From Thinopyrum elongatum (Eukaryota > Streptophyta > Magnoliopsida > Poales > Poaceae), in NCBI GenBank assembly GCA_011799875.1, contig CM022299.1, forward strand, positions 211,860,070-211,924,069: DNA of 64,000 nt, read 5' to 3'. Both the position numbers and the translations under genes were made by a program. Below, piece after piece: positions 44,676 to 55,433 of the stretch. Under the pieces are notes generated by a model that saw nothing but the letters and a program-made list of their open reading frames with translations, was not told the origin of the DNA and ran no database searches. The first letter of the stretch is position 1, and each line of letters begins with the position of its first letter.

Positions 44676-45273
44676 TGTCGTGGTAGTATGTCTGACAGTA
44701 AGAATAGGTGGTACGTAGGAGGAGGCAGGATCCTAGCTACGGTGAGGTTGTGCACGCAAGATGTACAAGTTCAGGCCCTTCTCGGAGGAAGTAACAGCCC
44801 TACGTCTCGGTGCCCGGAGGCTTGGTCGACTGGATTATGCATGAGAGTTACAGGGGGTGCGAACCCTTGTGCCAGTGGAGGGGGGTGGCTTATATAGAGT
44901 GCGCCTGGACCCCAGCCATCTCATGTTATGCAGGGTTCAATATACATTAAGATAGGGCGTTACTGGTAACGCTAGCTATAAAGAGCTATAAATGATCTTT
45001 AAGACTACAGAGTGAACGCCTGACCGTTGCCATCCTGAGTGACTTTAGGTCTTCTGTACTCTGAGTGGTTTCTTGTATGGTCGAGTGACTTCATCTTGGT
45101 CGAATGGAATTGGGGTATCCGAGTGAAATAACTGCTCGAGTGGATTGCACTCCAAGGTGACTTCAGTCGGTATCCTTTGTTGTACTTTGAATGTCTTTGG
45201 CTCTATGGTAGTGTCCTTGGGAAGGGCATCTAGGTCAGGGCTATTACCCTACCCTAGGTACATGTCATCGTCA
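44676..45273 (-). repeat. Element I 3' LTR
   Basis: Plus-strand start TGTCGTGGTAGTATG, end GTCATCGTCA. Minus-strand TATA CTCTATATAAGCC at about 44888-44900. The adjoining minus-strand CATTTGAGGGCTAA is the polypurine position. Confidence 0.92.
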
Positions 45274-45678
45274 TTAGCCCTCAAATGGATCGAGGTCTGA
45301 GTGAGGAAGGGTTGAAGTTGATCCCGACCTGGTTCTTATGCTTCGGAGGCATTTTACCTGAGTTTGGGAATCATGCTGAAACTTCAACTTTATTTCAGTC
45401 GCCTTGATCGATTCACAAATCGTCGAGTGAACTATACTGATAATCTTTGAGCGTTGATGTGGTACGAAATCTTCGGCGCGATTGGTTATGCTGCGGTTCC
45501 CGGATCTCACGGGATTCAAAATTTTGGAGAAGTGCGCGGGACAGAGCGCGCCGCAGTAAACAGAGTGGATAGACAGGGGCGCCTCGAATCTCACGCCACC
45601 TTTTTCGCCACATATCGGGCACGCGACTGTTGTCGGATTTGACAGGATCGCTCGGGCCCACAAGTCAGCCACTCGGAA

Positions 45679-45694
45679 GCAGGCCCATAAAAGG
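45679..45694 (+). promoter_or_regulatory. Possible TATA of the antisense gene (I)
   Basis: GGCCCATAAAAGGCG lies about 125 bases before the ATG at 45812, followed by a pyrimidine-rich leader (CCTTATTCCCCCTCTCC). The context resembles the TATA-to-ATG spacing of the B and C antisense genes. Confidence 0.45.
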
Positions 45695-45811
45695 CGTCGA
45701 GGCCGATGTGTTTGCACAGTGCGCCTTATTCCCCCTCTCCTTCCTCTGCTTCCCCACCGCATCCCCCTCCACTCTTGACGCCGCCGCTCCACCTGTGCGC
45801 AGTCCGCCGCA

Positions 45812-48800
45812 ATGGGAAAGGACAAGACAGCGGCCCTGGAGCGCGCGAAGAAGGCGACTGCAACGGCGAAGGGCAAGAAGACGAGTCGGGGGTCGTCGTC
45901 GAGGTCCGGATTGCCGCCTGGTTGGATCCAGGGGGACTGCATTCGGTCCACGATCCAGGAAGAAGATTTGGAGGATCTGGCCGGTGCGGGCTTGATTGCC
46001 CACGGGTCTTGGAGATTGCCGGGGGTCGAGTCCGAACCTCAGCCGCAAGAGGGTGAGTGCGTTATCCTCGCAACTCACGTCGACCGTGGTTTTTCTCTGC
46101 CTCCGCATCCTTTTTTCCGGGGCTTCTTGAACTTTTTTGGCGCCCAACTTCATCATTTCTCTCCCAACACAATCACATATCTCGCTGCGTATGTCTCTCT
46201 ATGTGAAAACTTCTTGGGTTGTCGACCGCATTGGGGTCTATTCAAACACATCTTTACCTGCCGCTCTCAAACCGTGAAGAAGCCAAATCCGACTGATGAA
46301 AAGATGCACGTGATCTAAATGTGCGGGGGTTTAGGGATTTAGATGAGGGGTAGGAGTACTTTTCCTTCTATGACTCTTCCCGAGTCAGTTAGGGGGTGGC
46401 AGTCGACCTGGTTCTATTGCCGAGATATTCCGACCCCTGGTCAGTCGACTGGCCTTTTACCTTCACCATGGAGTGAGTCTGCCAACCCTCTTCATTGACC
46501 GTGACTCTAGCAGAGAAAGTAGAGGTGTCCATGCTAGTCGACCGGGTAGTTCAATTAGTTCGTGATGGTGTGACCGGCATGGATTTGTTGGAGGTGTTTC
46601 TCAGTCGACGCATCCAGCCTCTCCAAGCCCGCGATCATCCAATGTGGATGTACTCGGGCGCTAACGACACCCCTCGGGTCCACCCAGAGGAGGTCACCAA
46701 GGAGACAGTGGCACAGTGGCTGCGGAGCATCATGGGAAACAAAGACAACCCCAGGGGGTCTAGAAGAGTTGTACCATTCGACGCCGACAATGAGCCGGAC
46801 AATGTCTGACCCTTGTTACCGAGTGTCTTTTTATTTCGATTTGTAACTGCCCTTGAATCTGATTGATGCTTGTTTAATTCCTTGCCTTGTAGATTTATAC
46901 TGAGATGTACTCGATGCCAAATGGAGAGCAAGTCCCGGAGGGAACGGAGAGCGGAGGCGAGAGTGCCGACTGGAGATCCAATGATGAAAACGACGAAGAA
47001 AGTGAGGACTCAAGCAACAGCGAGGAAGTCGACTCACCACCTCATTCTAAAAGACGTTCGAAGCAGACACATGATCCAGTAGGTGGTCATGGCAAAGCGG
47101 TTCTGTCGAGTACGCAGGCATCGAAGCGCACTCGGACATCCACTCCCGATCCAACAGAGAAGGCCCCGAAGCATCTCAAGGTTGCGCCTACAAAGCCTCG
47201 GAAGGCCCTGCCTAAGATCAAGGTGGACGTTCCCGTTGCTTCCGCGTAAGTGTTTCTCTTCCTTGCTTTTCTTTTGCTCGAGAACTCCTATGTCTGTTGT
47301 CGACTCACTCGTCTGTTTGACCGAGTGAATTCTGAAACTTTCAGTGCTGCTACTTTTGGGACCTCCATGGACATTTACAAGGATCAAGATGATGAGGAGA
47401 CTGAAGACGCGGCCACTTCCAAAGCGGGTACAACTCTACCATCTTGTCCTCATTTTGTCAATTGTACTGTCGGTCTACTGAACTCTTACAGTCGAGTCTT
47501 TTGAAGCACCACCAAATGTCATTGAACTTCCAGACAACAACGATCATGAAGATGTGCCTCAGAAGACCACGGGAAGAAAGGGCAGGACTTTGAGCAGGAG
47601 GGTGCCTGCCAGCAAGGTACCTCAGTCGACATCAGCGCCCGAACCAGTGATTCAGCAGTCCAGAGATCCAATTCGGGCTTATGTTTCTTTTGCCGATCCT
47701 GTGTCGACTGATCGTCGTTCGGCGTCGACCGCCCAAGTCCCTACTCCATCCGTGCAACTCCATGCCTCAGATCCTCTGGTTGCTTCGACTGTTCCGCCAA
47801 CTCCACTCTTTGTTACCCATCATGTCCCAGAGGACCAAGTGAGCGCTGCTAAGGAAGGTATACGCCAAGCAGGCCTTATGATGGAGCAAATGAAGGTGGT
47901 GCATGAAGCTAGCAAGGCTGCCTACAATGCCAGCTCTGCTCTTCAAACCAATGTCCAGGTGAGTTGATTTCCGACTGATTTTTCAGCTTGATCTTTGCTC
48001 TGTTAGGATATGGTACTTGAAAACTGCTGCTTTATTATTCGTAAGATGTCCGTGGATGAGCGTTTTGAAACCTTGAAAGTGCATCTATCATGAGTCTGCA
48101 CCATGCATCCGTTCACCCACTGGGCGCTTTAACTTTTGCTGTATAGTTCTTCCACTTGAGTCAACTAGGTCACGTCGAGTGTATCCTTTAATCAGTTGGG
48201 GCACGCAGAGTGCACCCACTGGGTGTAGTCCCCGAGACCACGGTCGAATGTTTGATTCGGCGGGGGTCTTTGTCAAATGTTCTCTTTACAGTTCTTCCAC
48301 TCGGTCCAGACAGGTTGTGCCGAGTGGGATCCGGACCAGTGGGGGCATGCCAAGTGCACCCACTGGGTGTAGTCCCCGAGACCATGGTCGACTGCGGGCA
48401 GTCGGCGGTGGTCTGAGAATAAGTGCGGGCAGTCGCCGGTTTTTTTTACTCCGACTGGACGGACCATGTCGAGTGTAAAGTTGAACCAGTGGGGGCACGC
48501 CAAGGGCACCCACTGGGTGTAGTACCCGAGACTACTGTTGAATGTTTGATTCGGCAGTGGTCGTAGAACTCTTTTTGCCATAATGACTTGAACTTGTATC
48601 TTATCGCTCGGAAGCAATCAATCTTTGTTCCTGTCGACTGACGTGTCTTATTCGTTGATTGCAGAAATCTTGTGAGTTCGGGGCCCAGTTTGCTGAATTG
48701 GAGAAGAAACAGGTCCAGCTCAATCTCGACCTGGAGCTGGCCAAGGAGAACTTGTAGAAGGCTAAGGATGAAGCAGCTGCCATGGGAGGTAATAACTTGT

Positions 48801-49771
48801 CGACTGTTTGCCTTGCCATCTTTTCTTTTCGCCTTTTGAACCGAGTGACTCCACTCGAACAGATGTGCGTAGTGAAAACAGACAACTCCAAGCTCATCTG
48901 AAGAATGTTATTTCTTTAGACAAAATGGAGCAGGCTCTGGAGCAGAAGGACCTCGACCTTGCAGCAACGCAGAAGACGGCGCGGGAGAAGACTGAACTTG
49001 CCGACAAGAAGCTGGTTTCAGTCGGAAAGTTGGACGAAGAAAACGCCAAGCTGAAGACTGCCATTGACGAAGCCAACAAAGAAGTCATGCAGCTGAAGAA
49101 GGACAAGGTGGCCTTGACCGACAAAGTTGGAGATCTCACTCGGAGGAGGGACGAATTGGAGACCTATCTGGGAGGACTTGCCAAGAAGATGTTCCTTATG
49201 CTTGAAGGTACTTTCCCTTGCCCGACTGATTTGCAACTGTCGACTCATCATGCAACTGTCGACTCACCATTTCTCTGTGTGTGCAGAGTTCTGTCAAAAC
49301 TTCGAGGAAGAGACTGGGCGGATTGAGACGAATCTGGATCCCATTAACTCCCCTGTCAAGGACGAAGCTGCGATGAACGTGCTGCGACTGGAATCTCGCC
49401 TCGCCGGCGTTATGGACTATCTTGCACGACTGAAGGTGGCGGTGTCGCGGATTGACACGGAGCTCTGGCCAGGTGTGACATTCCAGAATGACCTCGAGTC
49501 TCTGATGACTCGACTTAATGAAATCCCCGGTCGAGTACAGGCGTGGAAGAAGTCATCTGCTCGGTGCGGCGCTGACGTGGCTCTGTCTCTTGTCCACGTT
49601 CATTGCAAGGAAGTTAAAGAAGAGAAGCTAGCAGCTCTCAAGGTCGCCAATACCAAGAAGCTTCAATTCCAGTCCTTCATGGAGACTTTCATCGACGCTG
49701 CTACTCGTATTGCTGATGGAATCGACCTGGACAAGTTCGTCGAGCCAGCTAGCCCTCCTCCTGTGGAGTGA
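45812..49771 (+). pseudogene. Antisense seven-exon gene of I: gag-like N-terminus, coiled-coil C-terminus
   Basis: Exons 45812-46803, 46893-47245, 47345-47427, 47492-47958, 48665-48788, 48863-49207 and 49287-49771 have GT-AG borders, and phases match at every junction (for example exon 6 ends LEG/E and joins FCQNFEEE). Exon 1 (MGKDKTAALERAKKATA) has a basic start and the segment FSLPPHPFFRGFLNFFG, ITYLAAYVSLCENFLG, WGLFKHIF. This is the pattern of the Pfam family 'putative gypsy type transposon' (Transposase_28). Exons 2-4 are acidic/basic, low complexity. Exons 5-7 are coiled coil with a helical tail. About 950 codons. Defects: in-frame TAA 46316-46318, a net frameshift between 46320 and 46495, and TAG at 48755-48757 in exon 5. 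Confidence 0.8.
48120..48570 (+). repeat. Three ~140-bp repeats in intron 4 of the antisense gene
   Basis: CACCCACTGGGTGTAGTCC at about 48211, 48357 and 48509 marks three copies. Each carries GTTCTTCCACT- or CGAGTG-type segments and GAATGTTTGATTCGGC. The whole set lies between exons 4 and 5 and is removed by splicing. Confidence 0.85.
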
Positions 49772-49939
49772 ACAAACTTTATGCCTTGATTTTATTTGCC
49801 TCGGAATGCCGAGTGATTTTGTAACCGTTAAACTCTTTCGGGCCTGAGGCCTGAGCACTTCCGTTCGCTGTTCTGAACCTTGCTGGATTTATCTGAACTT
49901 GGTTTTTCTTTGAATATAGTTGCTTTGTCTTTACCACTT
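49772..49939. other. 3' flank of the antisense gene of I
   Basis: T-rich sequence with possible polyadenylation context after the stop at 49771; nothing else recognised. Confidence 0.4.
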
Positions 49940-51220
49940 TCAAGTCTCTTGACTCCGAGTGAAACTTGACTCTTCACTCGGAATAGACGTTGTACCTGTG
50001 GTGTAGCTCTGACGAGAGGGCCGTGCGTTGTATTTGTGGCACAGCTCAGAGCGTGTGGCCAAGTTTCCGAGTGAGAGGGTTGCTCTTCACTCAGAATTTG
50101 TTTTGTAACTTTGGCGAGTACGGGATCGCAGCTAAGTCTCCGAGTGGGAGGATTGCTCTCCACTCGGAGTATGTAACTTAGGCGAGTACGGGGTCGCAGT
50201 TAAGCCCCCGAGTGGGAGAATTACTCTCCACTCGGAGTATGTTTTAACTTAGGCGAGTTCGGGATCGCAGCTAAGCCACCCGAGTGGGAGGATTGCTCTC
50301 CACTCGGAGTATGTTTTAACCTCGGCGAGTACAGGGTCACAACTAAGCCCCCGAATGGGAGGATTGCTCTCCACTCGGAGTGTTTTTTAACTTAGGCGAG
50401 TACGGGGTCACAGCTAAGCCCCCGAGTGGGAGGATTGCTCTCCACTCGGAGTGTTTTTTAACTTAGGCGAGTACGGGGTCGCAGCTAAGCCCCCGAGTGG
50501 GAGGATTGCTCTCCACTCGAAGTGTTTTTGAAACTTAGGTGAGTCGGGTTCGCAGCTAAGCCCCCAAGTGAGAGGGTTGCTCTTCACCCGAAGTATCTTT
50601 TAAACTTAGGCGAATACGGGATTGCAGCTAAGCCCCCGAGTGAGAGGGTTGCTCTTCACTCGGAATGTTTTTAAACTTAGGCGAATACGGGATCACAGCT
50701 AAGCCTCCGAGTGAGAGGGTTGCTCTTCACTCGGAGTGTTTTTTGAACTTAGGCGAATCGGGTTCGCAGCTAAGCCCCCGAGTGAGAGGGTTGCTCTTCA
50801 CTCGGAGTGTTTTTTGAAATTAGGCGAATCGGTTTCGCAGCTAAGCCCCAGAGTGAGAGGGTTGCTCTTCACTCGGAGTATTTTTGAAACTTAGGCGAGT
50901 GCGGGATCGCAGCTAAGCCCCCGAGTGAGAGGGTTGCTCTTCACTCGGAGTGTTTTTTAAACTTAGGCGAATCGGGTTCGCAGCTAAGCCCCCGAGTGAG
51001 AGGGTTGCTCTTCACTCGGAGTATTTTTGAAACTTAGGCGAGTGCGGGATCGCAGCTAAGCCCCCGAGTGAGAGGGTTGCTCTTCACTCGGAGTGTTTTT
51101 TTAAACTTAGGCGAATCAGGTTCGCAGCTAAGCCCCCGAGTGAGAGGGTTGCTCTTCACTCGGAGTGTTTTTTAAACTTAGGCGAATCGGGTTCGCGGCT
51201 AAGCCACCCACTGGGGGATT
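49940..51220. repeat. Tandem array of ~70-bp units between integrase and antisense gene (I)
   Basis: About 17 copies of a unit containing GAGAGGGTTGCTCTTCACTCGG (or GGAGGATTGCTCTCCACTCGG), TTTTTAAACTTAGGCGA and TCGCAGCTAAGCCCCCGAG. Spacing is 67-77 bases, regular from about 50060 to 51215. Two sub-types (GGGAGG/CTCTCC versus GAGAGG/CTCTTC) cluster in the left and right parts, which suggests local amplification. Non-coding. Confidence 0.92.
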
Positions 51221-51361
51221 TGAACACATATGCTTAAGGGAACACAATCATTAAGATACTGCAAAAATCTTGTCTTTGATAAGCAAACTGAATGATTCTT
51301 ATTACAACTCGTCGATCCGAGAGCTTAGGTATAAAAACGGCGAAGCAGGTCCGCATTCCAC

Positions 51362-52480
51362 TAGCGTGGCTCGTCTTCTTTCTTGGCTACATTGTAGAGG
51401 TGGTACGCTCCGTTGTGGAGCACCTTGGTGACGATGAAGGGTCCTTCCCAGGCCGGAGCGAGCTTATGAGGCCGTTTCTGGTGTACTCGGAGTACAAGGT
51501 CTCCCTCTTGGAATGCTCAACCTCTGACATTTCTGGCATGGAATCGGCGCAGGTCTTGCTGCTAGATGGTCGACCGGATCAGAGCCATCTCTCGTTCTTC
51601 CTCTAGGAGATCAATCGCGTCTTGCCGTGCTCGTTCTGCTTCAGTTTCAGAGAATAGTTCCACTCGAGGAGCATTGTGCAGCAGATCACTCGGAAGGACA
51701 GCTTCAGCGCCATACACCATGAAGAAAGGGGTTCGGTCAGTCGACCGATTGGGAGTTATTCTCAGTCCCCATAGGACAGATGGCAACTCAGTCACCCATG
51801 CTCCAGCAGCATGCTTGAGGTCACGCATCAATCGGGGTTTCAGCCCTTGGAGGATCAAGCCGTTCGCCCTCTCTGCCTGCCCGTTCGACTGCGGGTGTGT
51901 CACAGATGCATAATCGACCCATGTGCCTTGGGAAGCGCAAAAAGCTCTGAACTCATCGGAATCAAAGTTGGAGCCGTTATCTGTGATAATACTGTTAGGA
52001 ACTCCATATCTGAAAATTAGCTCTCTGATGAAACTGATGGCAGTGCTTGAGTCAAGATTCTTGATGGGCTTGGCTTCGATCCATTTGGTGAATTTGTCAA
52101 CTGCTACAAGCAAATGAGTGAAGCCGCTCCTGCCGGTCTTGAAAGGTCCAACCATGTCCAATCCCCAAATTGCAAAAGGCCAGACAAGTGGAATAGTCTT
52201 CATGGCAGACGCAGGTTTGTGAGACATGTTTGAGTAAAACTGGCAGCCTTCACACTTGTCGACTATATCTTTAGCCATCTCATTTGCCCTCGGCCAGTAG
52301 AATCCTGCTCGGTATGCTTTGGCCACAATGGTCCGAGAGGACGCATGGTGGCCACAGGTTCCCGAGTGGATCTCGTTTAGGATCAATCGACCCTCTTCTG
52401 GAGAGATGCAGCGCTGAGCAACTCCGGTAACACTTTCTCTGAAAAGTCGCCCTCCAATAATTGTGAAGGCTTTGGATCAA
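51362..52480 (-). pseudogene. pol: Element I integrase
   Basis: Zinc finger HHCC (IHSGTCGHHASSRTI, then CEGCQF). Core D,D,E: LDMVGPF (about 52170), ITDNGSNF (about 51985) and GQAERANG (about 51870). A stop at 51562 cuts the C-terminus, and another follows; the last conserved piece is WEGPFIVTKVL with a terminal stop near 51362. Upstream linkage to RNase H is also cut by stops. Confidence 0.85.
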
Positions 52481-52634
52481 CGAATGATCTGGCGGGCCTC
52501 ATCCTCATCTTCTGGGAGCTCTTGCCTAAGCAGGTATGCAATATATGGCACTGTCCAATCGGGGGTAATCACCAAAACCTCCATGATCAGGTCGACCACT
52601 GCTAGGACTTCAATCTCAGTCGGATCGGTTGAGC

Positions 52635-53103
52635 TCATCGGTTGTGGGGGCTCCCCTTTAAAGGATCTTCTTGAACTGACGGGGTGTGGAGATGCTCCAA
52701 GAACACATTACTGGGAATTGGTTTCCAAGTGGAACCTATCTTCGCCAGATCATCAGCAGCTTGATTCTTGATTCGGGGTATGTGGTGGAGCTCTAACCCT
52801 TCAAACTTCTTCTCCAGCTTTCTTATTGCATTGCAATAACCGGTCATAGCTAGGCTCCTAATATCCCACTCCTTCATCACCTGATTGACCACTAAGTCTG
52901 AGTCACCGTAGACCATCAGGCGACGCACGCCGAGTGAAATGGCCATACGTAACCCATACAAAAGTGCCTCATACTCAGCTTCATTGTTTGAAGAATCAAA
53001 GTGAATCTGGAGGACATAGCTGAGCTTGTCACCTCTTGGGGATACCAAAACCACTCCAGCGCCGAACCCATTCAACATTTTGGACCCATCAAAGAACATA
53101 GTC
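52635..53103 (-). pseudogene. pol: Element I RNase H
   Basis: MFFDGSKMLNGFGAGVVLVS carries the first aspartate, EAEYEALLYGLRMA the glutamate, YGDSDLVVNQV the second aspartate, and NQAADDLAKIG the last. This is the plant Gypsy (archaeal-type fold) RNase H. It is in its own open segment, separated by stops from reverse transcriptase and integrase. Confidence 0.85.
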
Positions 53104-53164
53104 CAATGTTCCGAGTGAACCTGAGTCGGTTGCTCCTGCTCAATCCACTCGGCGAGGAAATCTA

Positions 53165-54473
53165 CTATTGCTGAGACTTGATTGCTTTCTTTGCCTCAAA
53201 CTTGGTATCCAAAGGAAGGAGTTCAATCGCCCACTTGGCCACTCGACCAGTTGCGTCTTGATTGTTCAGAATTTCAGATAATGGGGCATCGTTGACGACT
53301 GAAACCGAGTGGTCTGCAAAGTAATGTGCAACTTTCTTCGTGGTCAAGTAAATCCCATAGACAAGCTTCTGATAATGCGGGTATCTTTGCTTGGATGGAG
53401 TTAAAACTTCAGAAATATAGTACACTGGGCGTTGAACTTTGTAGGCTTTGCCTTCTTCTTCCCGCTCGACTATAAGCACTGTGCTGACAACCTATCCAGT
53501 GGCTGCAATATATAGCAACAGAGGCTCTTTGCTGACTGGAGCAGCAAGCACCGGCTGGGTGGAAAGCAGGGCTTTGAGCTCTTCAAACGCTGCTTCAGCT
53601 TTAGGATTCCACTTGAACTTGTCAGACTTCTTCATCAGTCGGTAAAGAGGTAATGCCTTTTTACCGAGACGTGAGATGAATCGACTTAATGCAGCCAAAC
53701 AACCAGTAAGCTTCTGAACATCGTGCACGCGCACGGGGCATTTCATTCGGAGGATTGTGCCAAACTTTTCTGGGTTTGCGTCGATCCCTCGTTCGGAAAT
53801 GAGGAAACCAAGTAACTTTCCACCTGGAACTCCAAATGTGCACTTTGACGGATTGAGCTTGATATCATATCTTCTTAAGTTGGCAAAGGTTTTAGCGAGG
53901 TCAGTCAATAGGTCGGAACCTTTGCGTGACTTGACCACGATGTCATCTATGTAAGCTTCCATGTTCCGACTGATTTGAGTGAGTAGGCACTTCTGAATCA
54001 TACGCATGAACATGGCACCAGCATTCTTGAGGCCAAAGGGAATGGTAACATAGCAAAAACACCCGAATGGGGTGATGAAAGTTGTCTTTATTTCGTCGGG
54101 TCCATACAGTCGGATCTGATGGTACCCGGAATATGCATCCAAGAAGGACAATCACTCACACCCCCACAGTCGAGTCGACTATCTGGTCGATGCGGGGCAG
54201 AGGGAAGTGATCTTTCGGGTAGACCCGATTGATATGTTTGAAATCGATACACATACGAAGTGATTTGTCTTTCTTGGGGACCATGACAATATTGGTGAGC
54301 CACTCGGAGTGGTATATCTCGTGGATGAACTCAGCTGCCAGAAGCCGAGCCACCTCCTCGCCAATTACCTTCCTCTTCTCCACGGCGGACCGACGGAGAT
54401 GCTCTTTGACGGGTTTTGCTTTTGGGTCGACTCCCAAACGGTGCTCAGCCAGTCCCCTGGGTACACCCGGCAT
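53165..54473 (-). pseudogene. pol: Element I reverse transcriptase
   Basis: Order: PGVPRGLAEHRLGVDP, SEWLTNIVMVPKKD, FPLPRIDQIVDST (end of the first open piece at 54156). After a small shift: LSFLDAYSGYHQIRL, IPFGLKNAGAMFMRM and the catalytic YIDD near 53955-53944, followed by thumb and connection (GCLAALSRFISRLGKKALPL). A stop near 53490 separates the last part (QRPVYYISEVLTPSKQRYP). Defective. Confidence 0.88.
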
Positions 54474-54536
54474 GTCAGATGGTTTCCATGCGAAGATGTC
54501 CCAGTTCTCACGGGGGAACTGGATGAGCGCTTCTTC

Positions 54537-55337
54537 CTATTTGCTATCGAGTGTTGTTGAGATGAGAGTCGGAGCAGCATCGGGATCGGTCAGATGGATA
54601 TGGACTGGCTTTGTGGCACCGGTCGACTGAAATGCGGACTCTGAAGTGGGCTTCTTTGCTCGCAACAAATCACTCGGATCTGCATTCTTTTTGTATTCTT
54701 CCATTTCTACTGCTGCCATTTGCTCATCAGCAATCTTTGAGCCCCTCTGGAGGCACTCTTCTGCCCTTTGCCGATTCCCTGTGACTGTGATCACACCTCT
54801 GGGGCCGGGCATCTTCAGCTTGAGGTATACGTAACACGGTCAAGCCATGAAACAAGCATATGCAGGCCGATCCAGAATCACATTATAAGCACTGTGGAAA
54901 TCCACCACCTTGAACGTTAACTTTTCCTTATGGTAATTCTTTGAATCACCGAAAACCACATCAAGAGTAATCTAACCGAGTGAATCGGCTTTCTTTCTTA
55001 GGATGACTTCGTGGAATCTCATGTTGCTCTCGCTGAGCTTGGACATCGGAATGCCCATCCCTCGGAGGGTCTCAGCATACATAATGTTCAAGCCACTGCC
55101 ACCGTCCATCAAAACCTTGGTTAGTCGAGTGCCCCCAACGACTGGGTCGACCACCAATGCTTGCCGCCCGGGGGTAGCAACATGCGCTGGATGGTCAGAC
55201 TGGTTGAATGTAATGGGAGTCTTTGACCACTTCAAATACGTTGTCGTTGCCGGAGCAACCATGTTTACTTCCCTATTGATAACTTTCAGTCGACTTTTGC
55301 TCTCGATGTCAGCAAAAACCACTAAAGTGGCATTCAC
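54537..55337 (-). pseudogene. Element I protease region
   Basis: TKVLMDGGSGLNIMYAETL near 55115 is the active-site region (DGG). YNVILDRPAYACFMA and LKMPGPRGVITVTGN follow. Stops fall at 54972-54974 and about 54840, and a stop at 54537 separates it from reverse transcriptase. Confidence 0.8.
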
Positions 55338-55433
55338 CTTGGGGTAACCATCATCCTCTTCTTTGTCTTCGTCCTTATCAGATTCCTTTTCCTTTTCACT
55401 GGGTTGACCCTCTCGGAAGCTCTGAATCAGGAG

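Noticed and set aside
48179..48617. Several ~70-110-codon frames on both strands
   Set aside because: Read-through of the three-copy intron repeat; the same peptide recurs in each unit.
50060..51215. CRISPR-like regular repeat pattern
   Set aside because: Repeats are contiguous ~70-bp units without unique spacers, inside a plant retrotransposon.
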